Source: Apoda limacodes
Lineage: Eukaryota; Arthropoda; Insecta; Lepidoptera; Limacodidae
Direction of reading: 5' to 3'
Assembly: GCA_946406115.1 (NCBI GenBank)
Contig: OX291547.1
Span: forward strand, 8,995,001 to 9,059,000
Length of the DNA: 64,000 nt
Under the pieces are notes generated by a model. That model had not been told where the DNA came from and ran no database searches. It was given only the letters and a program-made list of their open reading frames with translations. Positions within the stretch are counted from its first letter, which is position 1. Each line of letters opens with the position of its first letter. The translations under genes were made by a program, and so were the position numbers. Shown piece by piece: positions 11,166-22,660 of this stretch.

Positions 11166-12664
11166 ATTATTTTCATTACTTTTGCCACCTGTCATCCGTT
11201 CGTTTAGCACTGTAACAAAAATATCAAAATTTTAGTATCATCTGTGACAAACTGTCATGCGTTCGTTTACGATATTTTTTTATTTTTGTCACTTTTGCCA
11301 CCGAAAAATGAAACTTTAGACCCTTGTCTGGAGGTGGGGTTTTTGTGTTAATCTGTCAAACTGCCTATACATATTCATTGTTTATGGTAGTGTGTGTGTG
11401 TTTTATTGTAGTGTGTGTACGTCAAGCGTTCGTTTTGCAAGTTTTGTAACCAAAAATTTTGTTAGTAAAACGAACGGTAGGTGTCGGTGGCAAAACCGGC
11501 GTTATCAAAAGTGTGAAAAGTATCATTCGCGGGAACTCTTAATCCCAGAACGAACGCGCCCTATATATGACTTGCAAGGAAGTAGTATTTGTGTGACCAA
11601 ACGCTACGCTCGCAAATGTGAGTATGGGTCGTATACAAGTTTTATAAAGCGTCACCTATTTCTAAGAGACATTTTACTGTACTAGTTTAACATCGACTTG
11701 AGGCGACCGAGTACGCTAGCCGCTCAGTTAGCCGCTAACTTTCTGATGACATTTTTATGTGTTCAAATAAACAGCATTTTATACGATTCATTGTACATAG
11801 GTATGTGCGAAACCGGTCTAGCACAGACGCTTGTAGAGGATGCAAAAAAAATAAGTTAACACACAACAATGTAAAACCTGCATGCACAACTCGTCAAGTA
11901 GGTACCATATATTTATTATACGAGTCCTTTACTTGTTTCATTTATGTTGATGTACATCATGCTACGAATTGTTACATCTATGTTGAGAAACATTATGCTA
12001 CATATACCTTCTTATTTTTAAACAAAACACATAAAATATATTCCCAAAAAAAAGGTTTTGTTTTGTGTTAAGCTTAAGAATACCTTTTTTGTCTGTTCCT
12101 CTGTTTGAGCATCGCATAAACAATCAAACTAATTGAAATAAAATTTAGTATGGATAAGCGCCCGAATATAACCACATAGGGTTCAGGGCATTTTAAGGTT
12201 TAAGGGGCGATATCTGTGACCAGGGGTCGAGTTCAAAGCAAGCTGAACGGACTTTAGGCGTGTTCTTATAAGGTTGAACTTTGCATATCACGTTTTGTGT
12301 TACTTATTCTTACACACACACACACGCTTGTTCGTTTTTTTTTCATGTTTTGAATGTACACGCCTTTGACCGCGGCTACACACATTTGGTTATCGGCGAG
12401 GGATTTTTACGACAGCTTTTTTATAGTTAGAAAGTTTGCCGTAAAGTATAGCATTAGCTGTAGTTCGTCCTCGTCGAATTCGGTAATTTTCTTCATATTT
12501 TCTGGTATAAAAACCCAACGTATTTTCCCTGTGTGCCAGTAAAGATTTATGGCAAAAAAGTTTTTATTGATGCAGGTAATAATTTAAGACTTTTTAAAAC
12601 TCTGTTTTTGTAGTAAGTATGTTATTTCCTAGCTTTTGTATTATTTTAGATTAGTTATAGGTAC

Positions 12665-12699
12665 CACAGAGCAACACGGTAACAAGATGTTGCTCTGTG
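12665..12699. repeat. 12-bp perfect inverted repeat
   Basis: CACAGAGCAACA (12665-12676) and TGTTGCTCTGTG (12688-12699) are perfect reverse complements around an 11-nt loop. It lies in gene A intron 1. No T-tract or gene end adjoins it, so it is more likely repeat-derived than a terminator. Confidence 0.7.
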
Positions 12700-13000
12700 A
12701 GTTATACATGCCACTTCTTTAATCTAGAAGTAATATAGACCGTTTGGGATATTATGATATATTATCGTCGTAATGCCAATAATTAACGCCTTAAAACAAA
12801 CACAAAACATATTAAACGCCAAACTTGTAAATGAACCTGTTTTAGTTTCTATTAACGCGATAAATTAACTCATTTATTTCCTACAACAGGAGTACTTCAC
12901 CGTGTTTTTTTGTAACAAATATATTTGTGAATAAAGATATTTATTATTACTATTAAATTAACATTATCAATCTTACACACATATTTTTACCGATGGTATT

Positions 13001-13600
13001 TTGTCAAAAAAACACAAAATAACAACGAATTTGAAAGATTTGGCCCATAACGTTTCAAAGTTAAGTAATTCATGTAGAATACTACTAATAAATACTACAG
13101 CATCTATTCCTGCAATCCTAGAGCCAAGTGATATGAGCAGGACTGGTGGTAAGAGACCTGATGGAGCGACCCTTGTGCCATGGAAGCTAGGACGAACTCT
13201 TAAATGGGACGTTACATGCGCGGATACGCTTGGCCCGTCACATATAAGTGTAACATCTACTAGGCCTGGTACTGCTGCTGAACAGGCACAGTCATTAAAA
13301 CATCGCAAATATTGTAATTTAGCCCTGGATTATATATTTTATGCTATAGCATTTGAAACTTTAGGACCGTGGTGTTCAGACACTAAAACTTTTCTTAAAG
13401 ATACATACATAAAATCACGCCTGTTTCCTTAAAGATTAAAGATTTAAACTTGTTAAGAAACTGTTCCTCGCTTCTGGAGATGCAAGAGCAGAAGCTTACC
13501 TCACCCAAAGACTTAGTTTGGCTGTGCAGCGAGGTAAGGCGGCAAGCGTTTTGGGCACTATGCCACCAGGCACAAATTTAGATGAGATTTTTTTTATAAT
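13001..13600 (+). pseudogene. Mobile-element ORF C-terminal relic of unassigned class
   Basis: An open frame to 13432 contains IPAILEPSDMSRTGGKRPDG, WDVTCADTLGPSH and FETLGPW. After a frameshift the sequence continues with [20 protein letters not shown] and [16 protein letters not shown] (about 13475-13590). I recognise this block order from a C-terminal region that recurs in retroelement-like ORFs of many invertebrates, but cannot name the clade. The start at 13001 is a TTG, so the frame is part of a longer lost ORF. AATAAA signals follow near 13685-13705. It sits in intron 1 of gene A. Confidence 0.55.
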
Positions 13601-14181
13601 TAATTTTGTTAGATTTTAGTTATTTTATTTAGATTTTCAAGTATATTTAGTTCTATTTTTAATAATTTAATGTACTTTTATAAATAATAAACTAATAAAT
13701 AAATTGAAAGCCAAGATTTTATGCGAAATTACTAGTTTCTACATTAAAACGGATTTGAGGTACACAATCTGCCCGTGACTCCTGTGAGAAACGAACGGAT
13801 GAACACCCCGACAAATTCAGACGAGTAAGCAATTTGAGAGCGTCAAATATATTTGTTGGTGGTACGCAAGCAGTAAGCATTTAGTAACTGCACATCGATT
13901 TGTAAATATACTAATTAAAAGATATTATATCTCTGTTTACTTATTTATTAATTAATAAAAAAAGTCAATCGACAAGGACATTAATTTAAAAACGCCCCGT
14001 ATAAGCCAAAAGCTTCTGTGTGAACCAATGATTTAGAAGGTCATTGGTGTGAACAATGAAAAAAATAAGATCTTTTTTGTTTCACCCTAAATAATCAACA
14101 AGCCAAACAATTTTAAAAATGTAATTAATTGAATTCTGAATCTAGATATAAATATTTTTAACACGCTATGTTGTTTCGCAG

Positions 14182-14281
14182 AAACTCGAAGACCAACAAA
14201 GAATACCTCAACCTCAACCGACTTTGAATAGACAGAAGAGGCATTTGAAACACGCTAAACACACTATCGTAATTATAAAAG
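14182..14281 (+). CDS. Glycine-rich secreted protein gene A, exon 2
   Basis: A 100-nt exon lies between a TGTTTCGCAG acceptor and a G|GTAAGT donor. It enters in phase 0, matching exon 1, and leaves in phase 1, matching exon 3. It encodes 33 complete codons: KLEDQQRIPQPQPTLN, a basic RQKRHLKHAKH segment, and TIVIIK before the split codon. The end aligns with TTLVIIDKEK at the end of gene B exon 2, and the phases are identical, which is the main evidence that this small exon is real. The basic RQKR could be a proprotein-cleavage site, but that is speculation. Gene B's exon 2 is about twice as long because it carries a Gly-rich insert. Confidence 0.72.
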
Positions 14282-14329
14282 GTAAGTTTAGACATTATTA
14301 CATAACCGTAGGAAATGTATGAAAGCATT

Positions 14330-14446
14330 GATGCGTATAGATGAGGCAAGAGAGGTATGCCAGGATCGTAGCAAGATGCAGTCTTTGATCTCTGCCTACC
14401 CCTCTATCGAAAACAGGCGTGATGTTATGTATGTATGTATGTATGT
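14330..14446 (+). repeat. LINE 3' terminus (RTE-like) with (TATG)n tail
   Basis: GAGGCAAGAGAGGTATGCCA through CTCTGCCTACCCCTCTATCG and AACAGGCGTGATGTTATG ends in a TATG microsatellite (about 14425-14446). This is the pattern of a widespread lepidopteran LINE 3' end with a short tandem tail. The RTE assignment is tentative. LINE copy 2 begins immediately downstream. Confidence 0.5.
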
Positions 14447-16999
14447 TATTTGGGAGAACTAGTTATTTGGGAGACTTTAACGCCCATCGTTGTGAGTGGC
14501 TCAGTTCTCGAACCAATAACTATGCTGGGAACTTTGCTCATGAATTGCTCTGACCTATGGATTCTCTCAGCTGGTACTTTCTTCAACGAGAATACCAGAT
14601 ATAGACGAACATACGAGCTCCTTACAGGACCTTCTGCTGACTACTGGTCCGGACGGATACTTCGTCTCTTGGCTCCTCGGACCACTGTCTCATTCGGGCT
14701 CAAATGTCATGCTCACAACCCGATCCATCTGGGCCAACGAATTGGCGTCGTGTGTGGCACTATAAGTCGGCAGACTGGGATGGATTGCGAGAATTTTATG
14801 CATCTTACCCGTGGAGGCAGATCTGCTTTTACTCAGAAGATCCTGACGTCTGCGCAGCTGCAGTCACTGAGACAATCCTTGCTGGTATGGAATGCCATAT
14901 CCCTAACCCGCGAGTAGCTGCCGGCGTCAAAAAACGACCGTGGTTAAATAGGTCTTGCAGAAAAGCTAAAATTCTTAAGCAAACTGCATATGAGGCTTGG
15001 ACCACGGCTCGTAATAATAAGGATCCGAATAATTCTAAGGTAAAACGCAAATTAAATGCTGCCTCGAGGTTCAGTAAGAAAGCAACTGCCAGAGCAAAAT
15101 TCCAATTCATCGGCAAAATAGGTGGGCGACTTGCGAGCTATCCTTCTGGGAGTCGTGCTTTCTGGTCGCTTGCCAGAGCTGCCGAAGGGAAATTTCGCCA
15201 GTCGTTACCATCACTGCGAAAGACCGATGGTGACTTGGCCCATAGTGCAAAAGAGAAAGCCGATCTACTGGGCAGTCTCTTTGCCTCGAACTCGAACATG
15301 AACGATGAAGGCGCTGTACCACCTACTTTACCGTGGTGCGGTAAGACCATGCCGGAAATCTCCATAACGCAGCGGGAGGTCCGGCGGGCGTTGCTTTCTC
15401 TAGACGTTCATAAGTCGAGTGGGCCAGACGGTATACCAGCAGTGGTGCTTAAGCAGTGTGCTCCTGAGTTATGTCCTGTACTCACGCGCCTCTTCGCGCT
15501 TTCCTACCACTAGGCAATTTCCGTCTTCATGGAAGACTGCGAATGTGCACTCGGTGCCCAAAAAGGCGATAGATCAGATCCATCGAATAAAAACCTATCG
15601 CTATTACCTCTCTCCTCTCCAAGGTGATGGAGCTTGTGATCAACACACAGCTTCTAAGATACCTAGAAGCACACGACTTGGTCAGTGACCGTCAATATGG
15701 CTTTCGCCACGGTCGCTCGTCTGGTGACCTTCTAGTGTATCTCACACACCGATGGGCACTAGCCATTGAGAGTCAGGGGGAGGCATTGGCATGTAGCCTG
15801 GACATAGCGAAGGCGTTCAATCGGGTCTGGCACCGGGGTCTTCTATCGAAGTTGCCATCTTACGGAGTGCCCGAGGGTTTGTGCAAATGGGTGGCTAGCT
15901 TTTTGTCCGGCAGACGCATACGAACCGTAGTTGACGGTAGTTGCTCTGATAGCATAGACATTAATGCTGGTGTCCCGCAAGGCTCTGTGCTGTCTCCTAC
16001 GCTGTTTCTGCTGCATATCAATGACATGTTGGACATCAACAACATACATTGCTATGCAGATGACAGTACTGGAGACGCTTTTTACACGGGTCGTGCTAAC
16101 ATCCCTCGTTCCGTTGTGGAGGAAAACCGCGGAGAACTTGTGTCTCAAAACGAGACCACACTGTCTAAGGTCTCTGATTGGGGACGGGTACACTTGGTCC
16201 GATTCAACCCTACAAAGACACAAGTGTGCGCGTTCACCGCTAAGAAAACTCCATTCACTGTAGTCCCACAATTCCAGAACACTCCCCTCTCCATCTCCAA
16301 GAGCATTGGGATCCTTGGTGTCGATATCTCCAGCGATGTTCAGTTCCGAGATCATTTACAAGATAAGGTGAAGCTGGCGTCCAAAAAACTTGGTGTACTC
16401 AACAAAGCGAAGCAGTGCTTCACGGCGGGGCAAAGGTTTACAAGTCGCAAGTTCGGCCCCATATGGAGTACTGCTGCCATCTCTGGGCGGGTGCACCCGG
16501 ATACCAGGCCCTTTTGACTCGGTTCAACGACGGGCTGTGAGAATTGTCGACGATTCCAAACTCACTTGCGGTATCGAGCCCTTAAGTCTGAGGAGAGACT
16601 TTGCCTGTCTGTGTGTGTTCTACCGCTTTAACAATAGGTTGTGTTCTGAGGAATTGTTCGAAATGATGCCCACGGCTACTTTCTACCATCGCACCGCTCG
16701 CCATCGGCAGGGAATTCATTCTCATACTTTAGAAACTAAATGGTCGCGTACAGTGAAGTTTCCGAGAAACTTCCTCCCGCGAACGCTTAAGTTATGGAAT
16801 GAGCTCCCTGCCAAGGTTTTCTGCAAGGACTACAGTATGGAGTTCTTCAAGAAAGAAGTTATTAGATTTCTGAAGGGTCGGCAACGCGCAGGTGATACCC
16901 CAAGTGTTGCAAGCGTCCATAGGCTACAGTGACCGCTTACCATCAGGCGGACCGTAAGCTTGTTTGCCACCTTAGTAGTATTAAAAAAAAAAAAAAAAA
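14447..16999 (+). mobile_element. APE-type LINE copy 2, 5'-truncated, in gene A intron 2
   Basis: It starts within the endonuclease region, at the NFNAHH-equivalent DNA near 14480, and runs to the shared 3' end (TTACCATCAGGCGGACC, TTTGCCACCTTAGTAGT) and an A-run at 16983-16999. It is collinear and closely similar to copy 1, so both stem from one family active in the fairly recent past. It lies in the sense orientation of the host gene, 165 bp downstream of exon 2. Confidence 0.88.
14704..16932 (+). pseudogene. LINE copy 2 RT and C-terminal coding, frameshifted
   Basis: Frames at 14704-15513, 15624-16517 and 16390-16932 together hold HKSSGPDGI (about 15409), QYGFRHGRS (about 15697), SLDIAKAFNRVWH (about 15798), an intact [10 protein letters not shown] (about 15970), [10 protein letters not shown] (about 16051), GVDISSDVQF, and the C-terminal RRAVRIVDD. 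Relative to copy 1 there is a 2-nt loss near 15511 (CCACTAGG versus CCACACTAGG), changes near 15570-15600, and a short loss near 16435 inside a CAAAGGTTTACAAG junction, each breaking the frame. The RT core is the best preserved in the window. Confidence 0.86.
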
Positions 17000-18440
17000 C
17001 ATATACACTAAATCTTCACTGAATAAAGAAATACAATATAAATATATATTCATAGAAATAACCTTTCTTCGTTTATGACTACCCGAAGGTTAGGCTTTGA
17101 AGTCTTTGAAGAAAATATATCATACATACAATATATATCTATGGCTACATCATCAATGTATATTAATATTTTCGTAGCAAAAATGCTGTCAAAAGATTAA
17201 CCTCGATCCACGATCGATCGATTCATAAACGAAGAAACATTATTTCTATAGTATATATATTGTCTTTCTTATAATACTACGTTGTATTTCTTAATTCTAT
17301 GAAGATTTTTTATATTTGTAATACGATGTAGTAGTACTTTATAAGTCACTAGGATTTATAGATACAATGATCCGGAATACAGAGGTTCGGTTATGGTTAC
17401 CGACGTAAAGTTTCCTAACATTTTCACTCAACTCCGTGACCCCTGTGTGCAGTGTTTGGTTTTACACATATTAACAACGAGTTATTACTTCTTGTTACTT
17501 ACTCACTCGCAACAGAGTTATGCAATGTCGTAAAAATACAAAATATAATATAATGCTTTATATAAATAATAAGTTTTTTTACTTTTTAAGCATCAATCTT
17601 AATGCTAAAGCGTCTTATTACACTTGGCTAAAGTCAGTAGCTGATGAACTTTTGATCACAACGTCTTGAATTTCTTCGTAATAGGTACTGAATCAATTAT
17701 CAGTTAATACTTTTTTAACGAAATATGTATACAATATTTTTCTTATCTCTGAACAACGATACCCCACTTAACATAGCTGTATGTATAGTTGAGCTGCCGT
17801 TGGAATCCTACACCGATAACCGAATTTAGGGCGTGTAGAACCGTGGGCAAAAGCTAGTTTAAATATTTTCTACATTTTGTAAGGGTTTAGGTCAACAAGA
17901 TGCTTATACTGTGGCAATTTCAAGAATTTATTTTCAACCAAAATACAAAACCTGTGTTTTTGAAAAGACGACGGATAAACGAAAACAGGCGTGACAACAA
18001 TAAGGCTGTTTGGACTCTTCGGGTACGGAGCCCTGAAAGAAAAACATGGGTGAAGGGATATTTATTGCTGCGCGGAAAGTTATCAAACATAATAGGGCAT
18101 ATCTTTATACAGATCTAATAACATAGATAATATAACTTCTTGTTCTTTTGTCATTTCGTATGATGAGCAATTGCAATTTACTTTTTTATTCAGGAAGACA
18201 AAACTATACGACCTCACTCCTCACGAACACGAGGCGACTGAAATCAGTAACTTACCTACCAAATGCGATTACACCTTCCTATGCCTTTCTAATTAGACTT
18301 CTAAATGATTTAGTCAGTCAGAAACCATACTCGCTTCTGAATTTAGGATGCAAGCTTGCTAAATGCGATTATACTTGACTTAATTTAAAAACGATAATAG
18401 AATTAAGATAAACAAATTCAGCAATGTAATTTTTTTTTCT
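17000..18440. other. Gene A intron 2, unassigned part
   Basis: AT-rich DNA. One Helitron-like repeat 3' end is visible at 17800-17862 (CCGATAACCGAATTTAGGGC, GGGCAAAAGCTAGTTT). The open frames at 17900-18118 and 18148-18378 show no domain, homologous partner or splice support and are not called. Confidence 0.45.
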
Positions 18441-18444
18441 GAAC

Positions 18445-18600
18445 GGACTATGCAGTTGGCTGATGCAGTCATTACTGCTCCACCGAGCTTTTGGGGCAAG
18501 ACTCCTAAGGAGTCTTAGCCTATATAGCGCCCAACGCTCAAGGGCTCCCTGCGGGGGAGGCTCGGCTTGGGTTCTCGCTCTGCAGAAAGGTGTAATAAGC
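18445..18600 (+). repeat. GC-rich interspersed repeat, copy 1 of 3
   Basis: ATGCAGTTGGCTGATGCAGT, CATTACTGCTCCACC, TATAGCGCCCAACGCTCAAG and GGCTCGGCTTGG recur at 22.01 kb (short) and 25.42 kb (longest). The high GC against an AT-rich background suggests an inserted element. Family unknown. Confidence 0.6.
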
Positions 18601-18666
18601 GCTTATGTATGACGTAATTTTTATATCCTTTTAACGTGACAATAAGCGAATTCTACTGTATTACAG

Positions 18667-18956
18667 AAGTTGATGGGTACCACAACAAAGGATGGGGTCA
18701 CGGTGGTTATGAAGGTAGCTACGGTGGCGGCGGCGGATACGGCGGTGGCGGTGGATACGGTAGTGGCGGCGGATACGGCGGTGGCGGTGGATACGGTAGT
18801 GGCGGCGGATACGGCGGTGGCGGTGGATACGGTAGTGGCGGCGGATACGGCAGTGGCGGCGGATACGGTAATGGCGGCGGATACTATCCGCAACACAGCT
18901 ACAGTAGCGCAACGGCTTTTGCTACAGCCACAGCATCGGCTGGGTCTTACGGGTAA
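18667..18956 (+). CDS. Glycine-rich secreted protein gene A, exon 3 (GGGYG repeats)
   Basis: The acceptor CTACTGTATTACAG precedes AAGTTGATGG. The split codon G|AA restores the frame from exon 2. It encodes 96 residues including the split Glu: VDGYHNKGWGHGGYEGSYGG, then about three 36-bp units encoding GGGYGGGGGYGS-type repeats (about 18727-18890), then PQHSYSSATAFATATASAGS before the end SYG. Gly plus evenly spaced Tyr suggests an extracellular structural or cross-linkable matrix protein (cuticle, eggshell or silk-like); this is inference. The TAA stop at 18954-18956 lies inside GGGTAAGT, a strong donor match, so exon 3 may instead be spliced at 18952 to a terminal exon such as 22528. Confidence 0.75.
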
Positions 18957-19509
18957 GTAAAACCACATATGAAATATTAAGTAACTATGTTAAAACACTC
19001 AGTTTATTTTTTTATATAAAGGTAAAAACTAGTTTTGTTCAGTGGTTTGTGCTACGGAAAATTCTATTTCCGTGTAACTTTCGATCAGGATAGTATTATG
19101 AGTCCTATGCAATGATCTAATGGTCCTAAGAGTATTTGTTGATCCTGAGCATGGATCATCTGTGTGATTTAGTAACAAATATATAAACACAAATATATAC
19201 AGCTGGATACACTCACACGTACCCTCATGCTTATTTGGGGTACAGCTCGGTGCACTTTAGGCCTGCGTGAGGGGGGTCAGCCTATCGTCGCAACATTGCT
19301 ACTCTGCTTCTGATGCACTATACTGGACCAATGTTGCTTATATGTGTATTATATAATACTACTATCATAATATAGGTATTACCTATATTTCATCGTGACA
19401 GTTTTTTAAAACTTTACCATGGTCATTTCTTTACCGTCACATGTTTGAGACGCACCATACCGGTTGTCAAACTTAGGAACTCTTTGAAGGATGCAACTAA
19501 AGTTAGGTC

Positions 19510-19654
19510 CGTTTTGTTGACTGCTTCAATGCGTTTAATGTCATAATCCTGCCAAGTTAAAAAGACATAAGTTCTGTATAACACAATACAAATCTTGGTT
19601 AATTCTCTTTGGTAGGATTACCGCATTATGTACATTATGTCGGTCAACAAAACG
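19510..19654. mobile_element. MITE-like element, GTTTTGTT family, copy 1
   Basis: Termini CGTTTTGTTGAC and GTCAACAAAACG are reverse complements. Internal sequence TGCTTCAATGCGTTTAATGT and CCAAGTTAAAAAGACATAA is shared with copy 2 at 21531. About 145 bp and non-coding. The superfamily is not determined. Confidence 0.65.
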
Positions 19655-20492
19655 CCACTTTTGTTAAACCATCTGTCTGTCTATTGTTATTTTCTAAAAC
19701 CCAACTCAAGATATACTTTAGTATCTATTTATTTTCTTTTACTTGAGATGATGAATAGTATTTTATCACAAACATTTTGTACAAAAATGAATTTTATTTA
19801 TTAAATGTAAAACTAACTCCACGAATTAGATAATAACCCAGTTGGGTTAAATTTCTATTGCTTTATCCTTTAGAGGAGGTCACTCTTAGTCCGAAATAAA
19901 AATGGCAAACAATATCCGCCATAAGATCAGATTTTGGCAATAAGTAAATATTTTTACCTTTTTAGTGCATCTTTTTGGGCCGGTTGTTTTTGTTTTATTA
20001 AAAAGTTTTTATTTTTTCTTTTGAGTGAAGAATTGCCTTTCTTTTTTTCGTAAACTAAAATCATCCATACTTGTAAACTTGTTATTTAATACAATCATCA
20101 ACATAAAAGGCGTGTTTCACCAGTTCCAATTTTTTTTTTCCATCATTTTAAGTTTTTAGTCCACTTTATTAGTCTGGAACCACTTTAGATGCATACTCTG
20201 TCGAATAAAAAAAAGATTTGTAAAATCGGTTCACAATTGACGGAGAAATCCATTTTTATGTAGGTATGTCTAAAAAAAATTTTGTTCATCAACATTTATT
20301 TTAGCGAGATAATTTGATAATCATACTTTTCAACTTTTTTCGTTAAATTTAGAAAATACCTATTTTATAGTAAAAATTGAAATGACTAAAGTGGTAGATA
20401 ATTGTTTTTTTAACAACTTTAGTTTTACTTTTTTGCTGACAAGTTCAGAGTAATTAAGTTATGGAATAAAAACTTTTTTCCCTTTAATTTAA

Positions 20493-20541
20493 ATCGCTGC
20501 TAACGTACTGGGATTTAAAACGCTGCTAACGTACTGGGATT
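20493..20541. repeat. Tandem duplication, 26-bp period
   Basis: CGCTGCTAACGTACTGGGAT occurs twice, separated by TTAAAA. It is a local direct duplication with no evident coding role. Confidence 0.75.
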
Positions 20542-21530
20542 TGGTCTTCATTTTAAATTTAGACTTATGATGACTTTCAGTAATAAAATTGGTCTCGGGA
20601 ATAATGATCGGGCAATTATTTTTTCAATTTAAAGCCTATTTTTTTATTAAACCCAGCGGGCTGTAAATGTATTTGAGTAATTTCTATTTTGTAGGTTTCA
20701 TTTACAAATACTTAAGCGTGAATTAAACTTTTACACTTTTGCGGTGATTTTCATTATAATTTTAAGAAACGGTAAAAATTAAAATTGTGCATTTGTTCTT
20801 AATTTTCCCTTAGGATAGCTAAAGTATATTTCTAGTCCATATGTTAATTTAAATAAAGCGTTGAAAAACTCGTGTGCGAACGATATACAGCGATTTCTTT
20901 AAAATTTCATGTCATCTTAAAAATAAGGCAGCAATTAGTTTTTGTTCAGGCAAAAAATATTTTACAATATATTAAATCAATAAAATAAATAAGCTATACT
21001 CTATCAGATACTTAATCTAAAACGCATTTACATTATTCAATAACAACTATAAATTTAACCATTTTTTTGTTTCTAATAACGAGGATATATAATTCTTAGA
21101 TTTGCCTTGAACATCGCTTACGTAATAAGGATTATCTTATTTTGATAATCATTTGAATTGTGTTTTCTTCCGCCGCATTAAATATCAATAACACGATACG
21201 ATATATAAAAAACAGGGGTATTCCTTTTAATCAAAAATCCGAATAATCGATTTTCAACCCAAATCAAACTATATGTATGTGTGTCCGATTTAAATATTTT
21301 TTATTATGTATGTGTGTAATGGGTTTTACATCCGTCGTTTAGAACTTTAGAAAATAGGTACGATATAAAAAAAAAATCACGAGCAACAACGATAATGAAT
21401 TACATACTAATAATAAAATACCTACTTATGTAATTAAAAAAATCATTATGGAATCAGAATTCTTTTTTAAGTCTGATATCGTATAAGTTCTAACAATATA
21501 CATTTGTGCCAAGTTATTTTTTATAGGGTA

Positions 21531-21691
21531 AGTTTTGTTCACTGCTTCAATGAGTTTAATGTCATCATCATAATCCGTCCAAGTTAAAAAGACATAAATT
21601 CTGCGTGACACACTAAAAATCTTGCCTTATTTGCTTTGCTTAGATTATTGATATTAAGCGCATATAGTTCATTATTCCGGTAAACAAAACA
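21531..21691. mobile_element. MITE-like element, GTTTTGTT family, copy 2
   Basis: It starts AGTTTTGTTCACTGCTTCAA and ends TAAACAAAAC. The interior CCAAGTTAAAAAGACATAAA matches copy 1 closely. About 160 bp, non-coding. Confidence 0.6.
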
Positions 21692-22527
21692 CCACTATAC
21701 TCTCAAAGATCCTCACTTTGTCATAAGGACACAACACCGCTCTTTTTCCCTTGGACATTTTAGATTTCCAACGCAAAGCGTAAGGTAAAATAGAAGACAA
21801 CCTATCACTTGAATTCTAAAGAAAATGATACAATAACAAACACTATTGCGCAAACAATTGAGAGCTAGAGTACACGGTCAGAGTTGGGAATAAACTCGTA
21901 GTAACATGTCTCGTTGCGCCGTCAAAATATTTCTAATTCGGCAAATAGAGCCGTGACGAATGTATCCGGATAATCGGATGTTCGGATAATCGCATTGTGA
22001 CTGACTATGCAGTTGGCTGTTGCAGTCATTACTGCTTAGCTCTCGGGGGGGTGTATATAAAGTCATATTAGTGCTTCGTAAAGTACAACCGATAACGACT
22101 TTAATAAGTGTTTTGAATATGATTAAACTTTAACATATCTTAAACTCTATATTCCTACAGTAATATCCTTAAATAAGTTAAGTAAAATAATTTGCTTCAC
22201 AGTTTTTAATCATTGGCAATCCCAAAAATGCTATTTGGGAAACAAAAGTAGCCAGATAAGCTCCGTTTTGGCAGGATTTAGTAACAAACGAACAGGCTTT
22301 CATGTTTATAATTAGTAGGATTGAAATTTTGTGTCAAATAGGCAAATTTCATAAAAAAATTCAACCATTTAAATTTGGAAAATTTCGTTGTGTGTTTTGT
22401 GGTTTAAATGTGAGGTGACAAATGTTTTGGCACTTAACAACGTCAGGGTTATGATATATCAAGGTTCTAAAATATTTTTCACCTCTAACCTAAAATTATT
22501 TATGTTTTTCATGTTTCTTTTTTGCAG

Positions 22528-22660
22528 AAAGCGTTAAAAGTGCCGAGCAACTGCGACTATGAAATTGGAATAAATCTGTTAAAGCATGGACCAAATTTTG
22601 TTTTAGTTAACAGTAATTGTACTGCATAAAAAATATTACAGTGTGTGAATAAAGAGTTTT
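22528..22660 (+). CDS. Candidate terminal exon (gene A exon 4 or another transcript)
   Basis: A strong acceptor (TTTCTTTTTTGCAG, ending 22527) is followed 120 nt later by AATAAA at 22648-22653, the layout of a terminal exon. If joined to gene A exon 3 spliced at 18952 (phase 2), it adds only G-K-R and then stops at 22535, so it would be mostly 3' UTR. In phase 0 it is open for 33 codons ending NSNCTA at 22629, with Cys residues, which would require a different upstream exon that I cannot find. Both options are open. The acceptor plus poly(A) signal is seen; the linkage is inference. Confidence 0.4.

Larger units (their letters stand above)
10093..14181 (+). other. Gene A intron 1, filled with mobile-element debris
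   Basis: The donor is GTAACT and the acceptor is TGTTTCGCAG at 14181. It contains an antisense Jockey-like fragment (10.8-11.2 kb), a mobile-element ORF relic (13.0-13.6 kb), and AT-rich unassigned DNA at 10.1-10.75, 11.2-13.0 and 13.7-14.18 kb. Around 12135-12240 a few phrases (AATTGAAATAAAATTTAGTA) resemble the Helitron-like repeat. A short CA tract lies at 12311-12325. Confidence 0.65.
18957..22527. other. Downstream of gene A exon 3; possible intron 3
   Basis: AT-rich and free of convincing coding sequence. It contains two copies of the GTTTTGTT MITE-like family (19510 and 21531), a short tandem duplication at 20493-20541, and a third-family GC-rich fragment at 22000-22055. A region near 19285-19330 (GCTTCTGATGCACTATACTG) resembles, in reverse, sequence at 41810-41845. 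Confidence 0.45.

Noticed and set aside
17900..18378. Two open frames (72 and 76 codons) as extra exons of gene A
   Set aside because: No acceptor/donor pair in the required phases, no similarity to gene B, and average AT-rich composition.
18621..18968. Thr/Ala/Val-rich and Arg/His-rich frames overlapping gene A exon 3
   Set aside because: Other-frame readings of a 36-bp GC-rich repeat; only the GGGYG frame joins exon 2 in phase.
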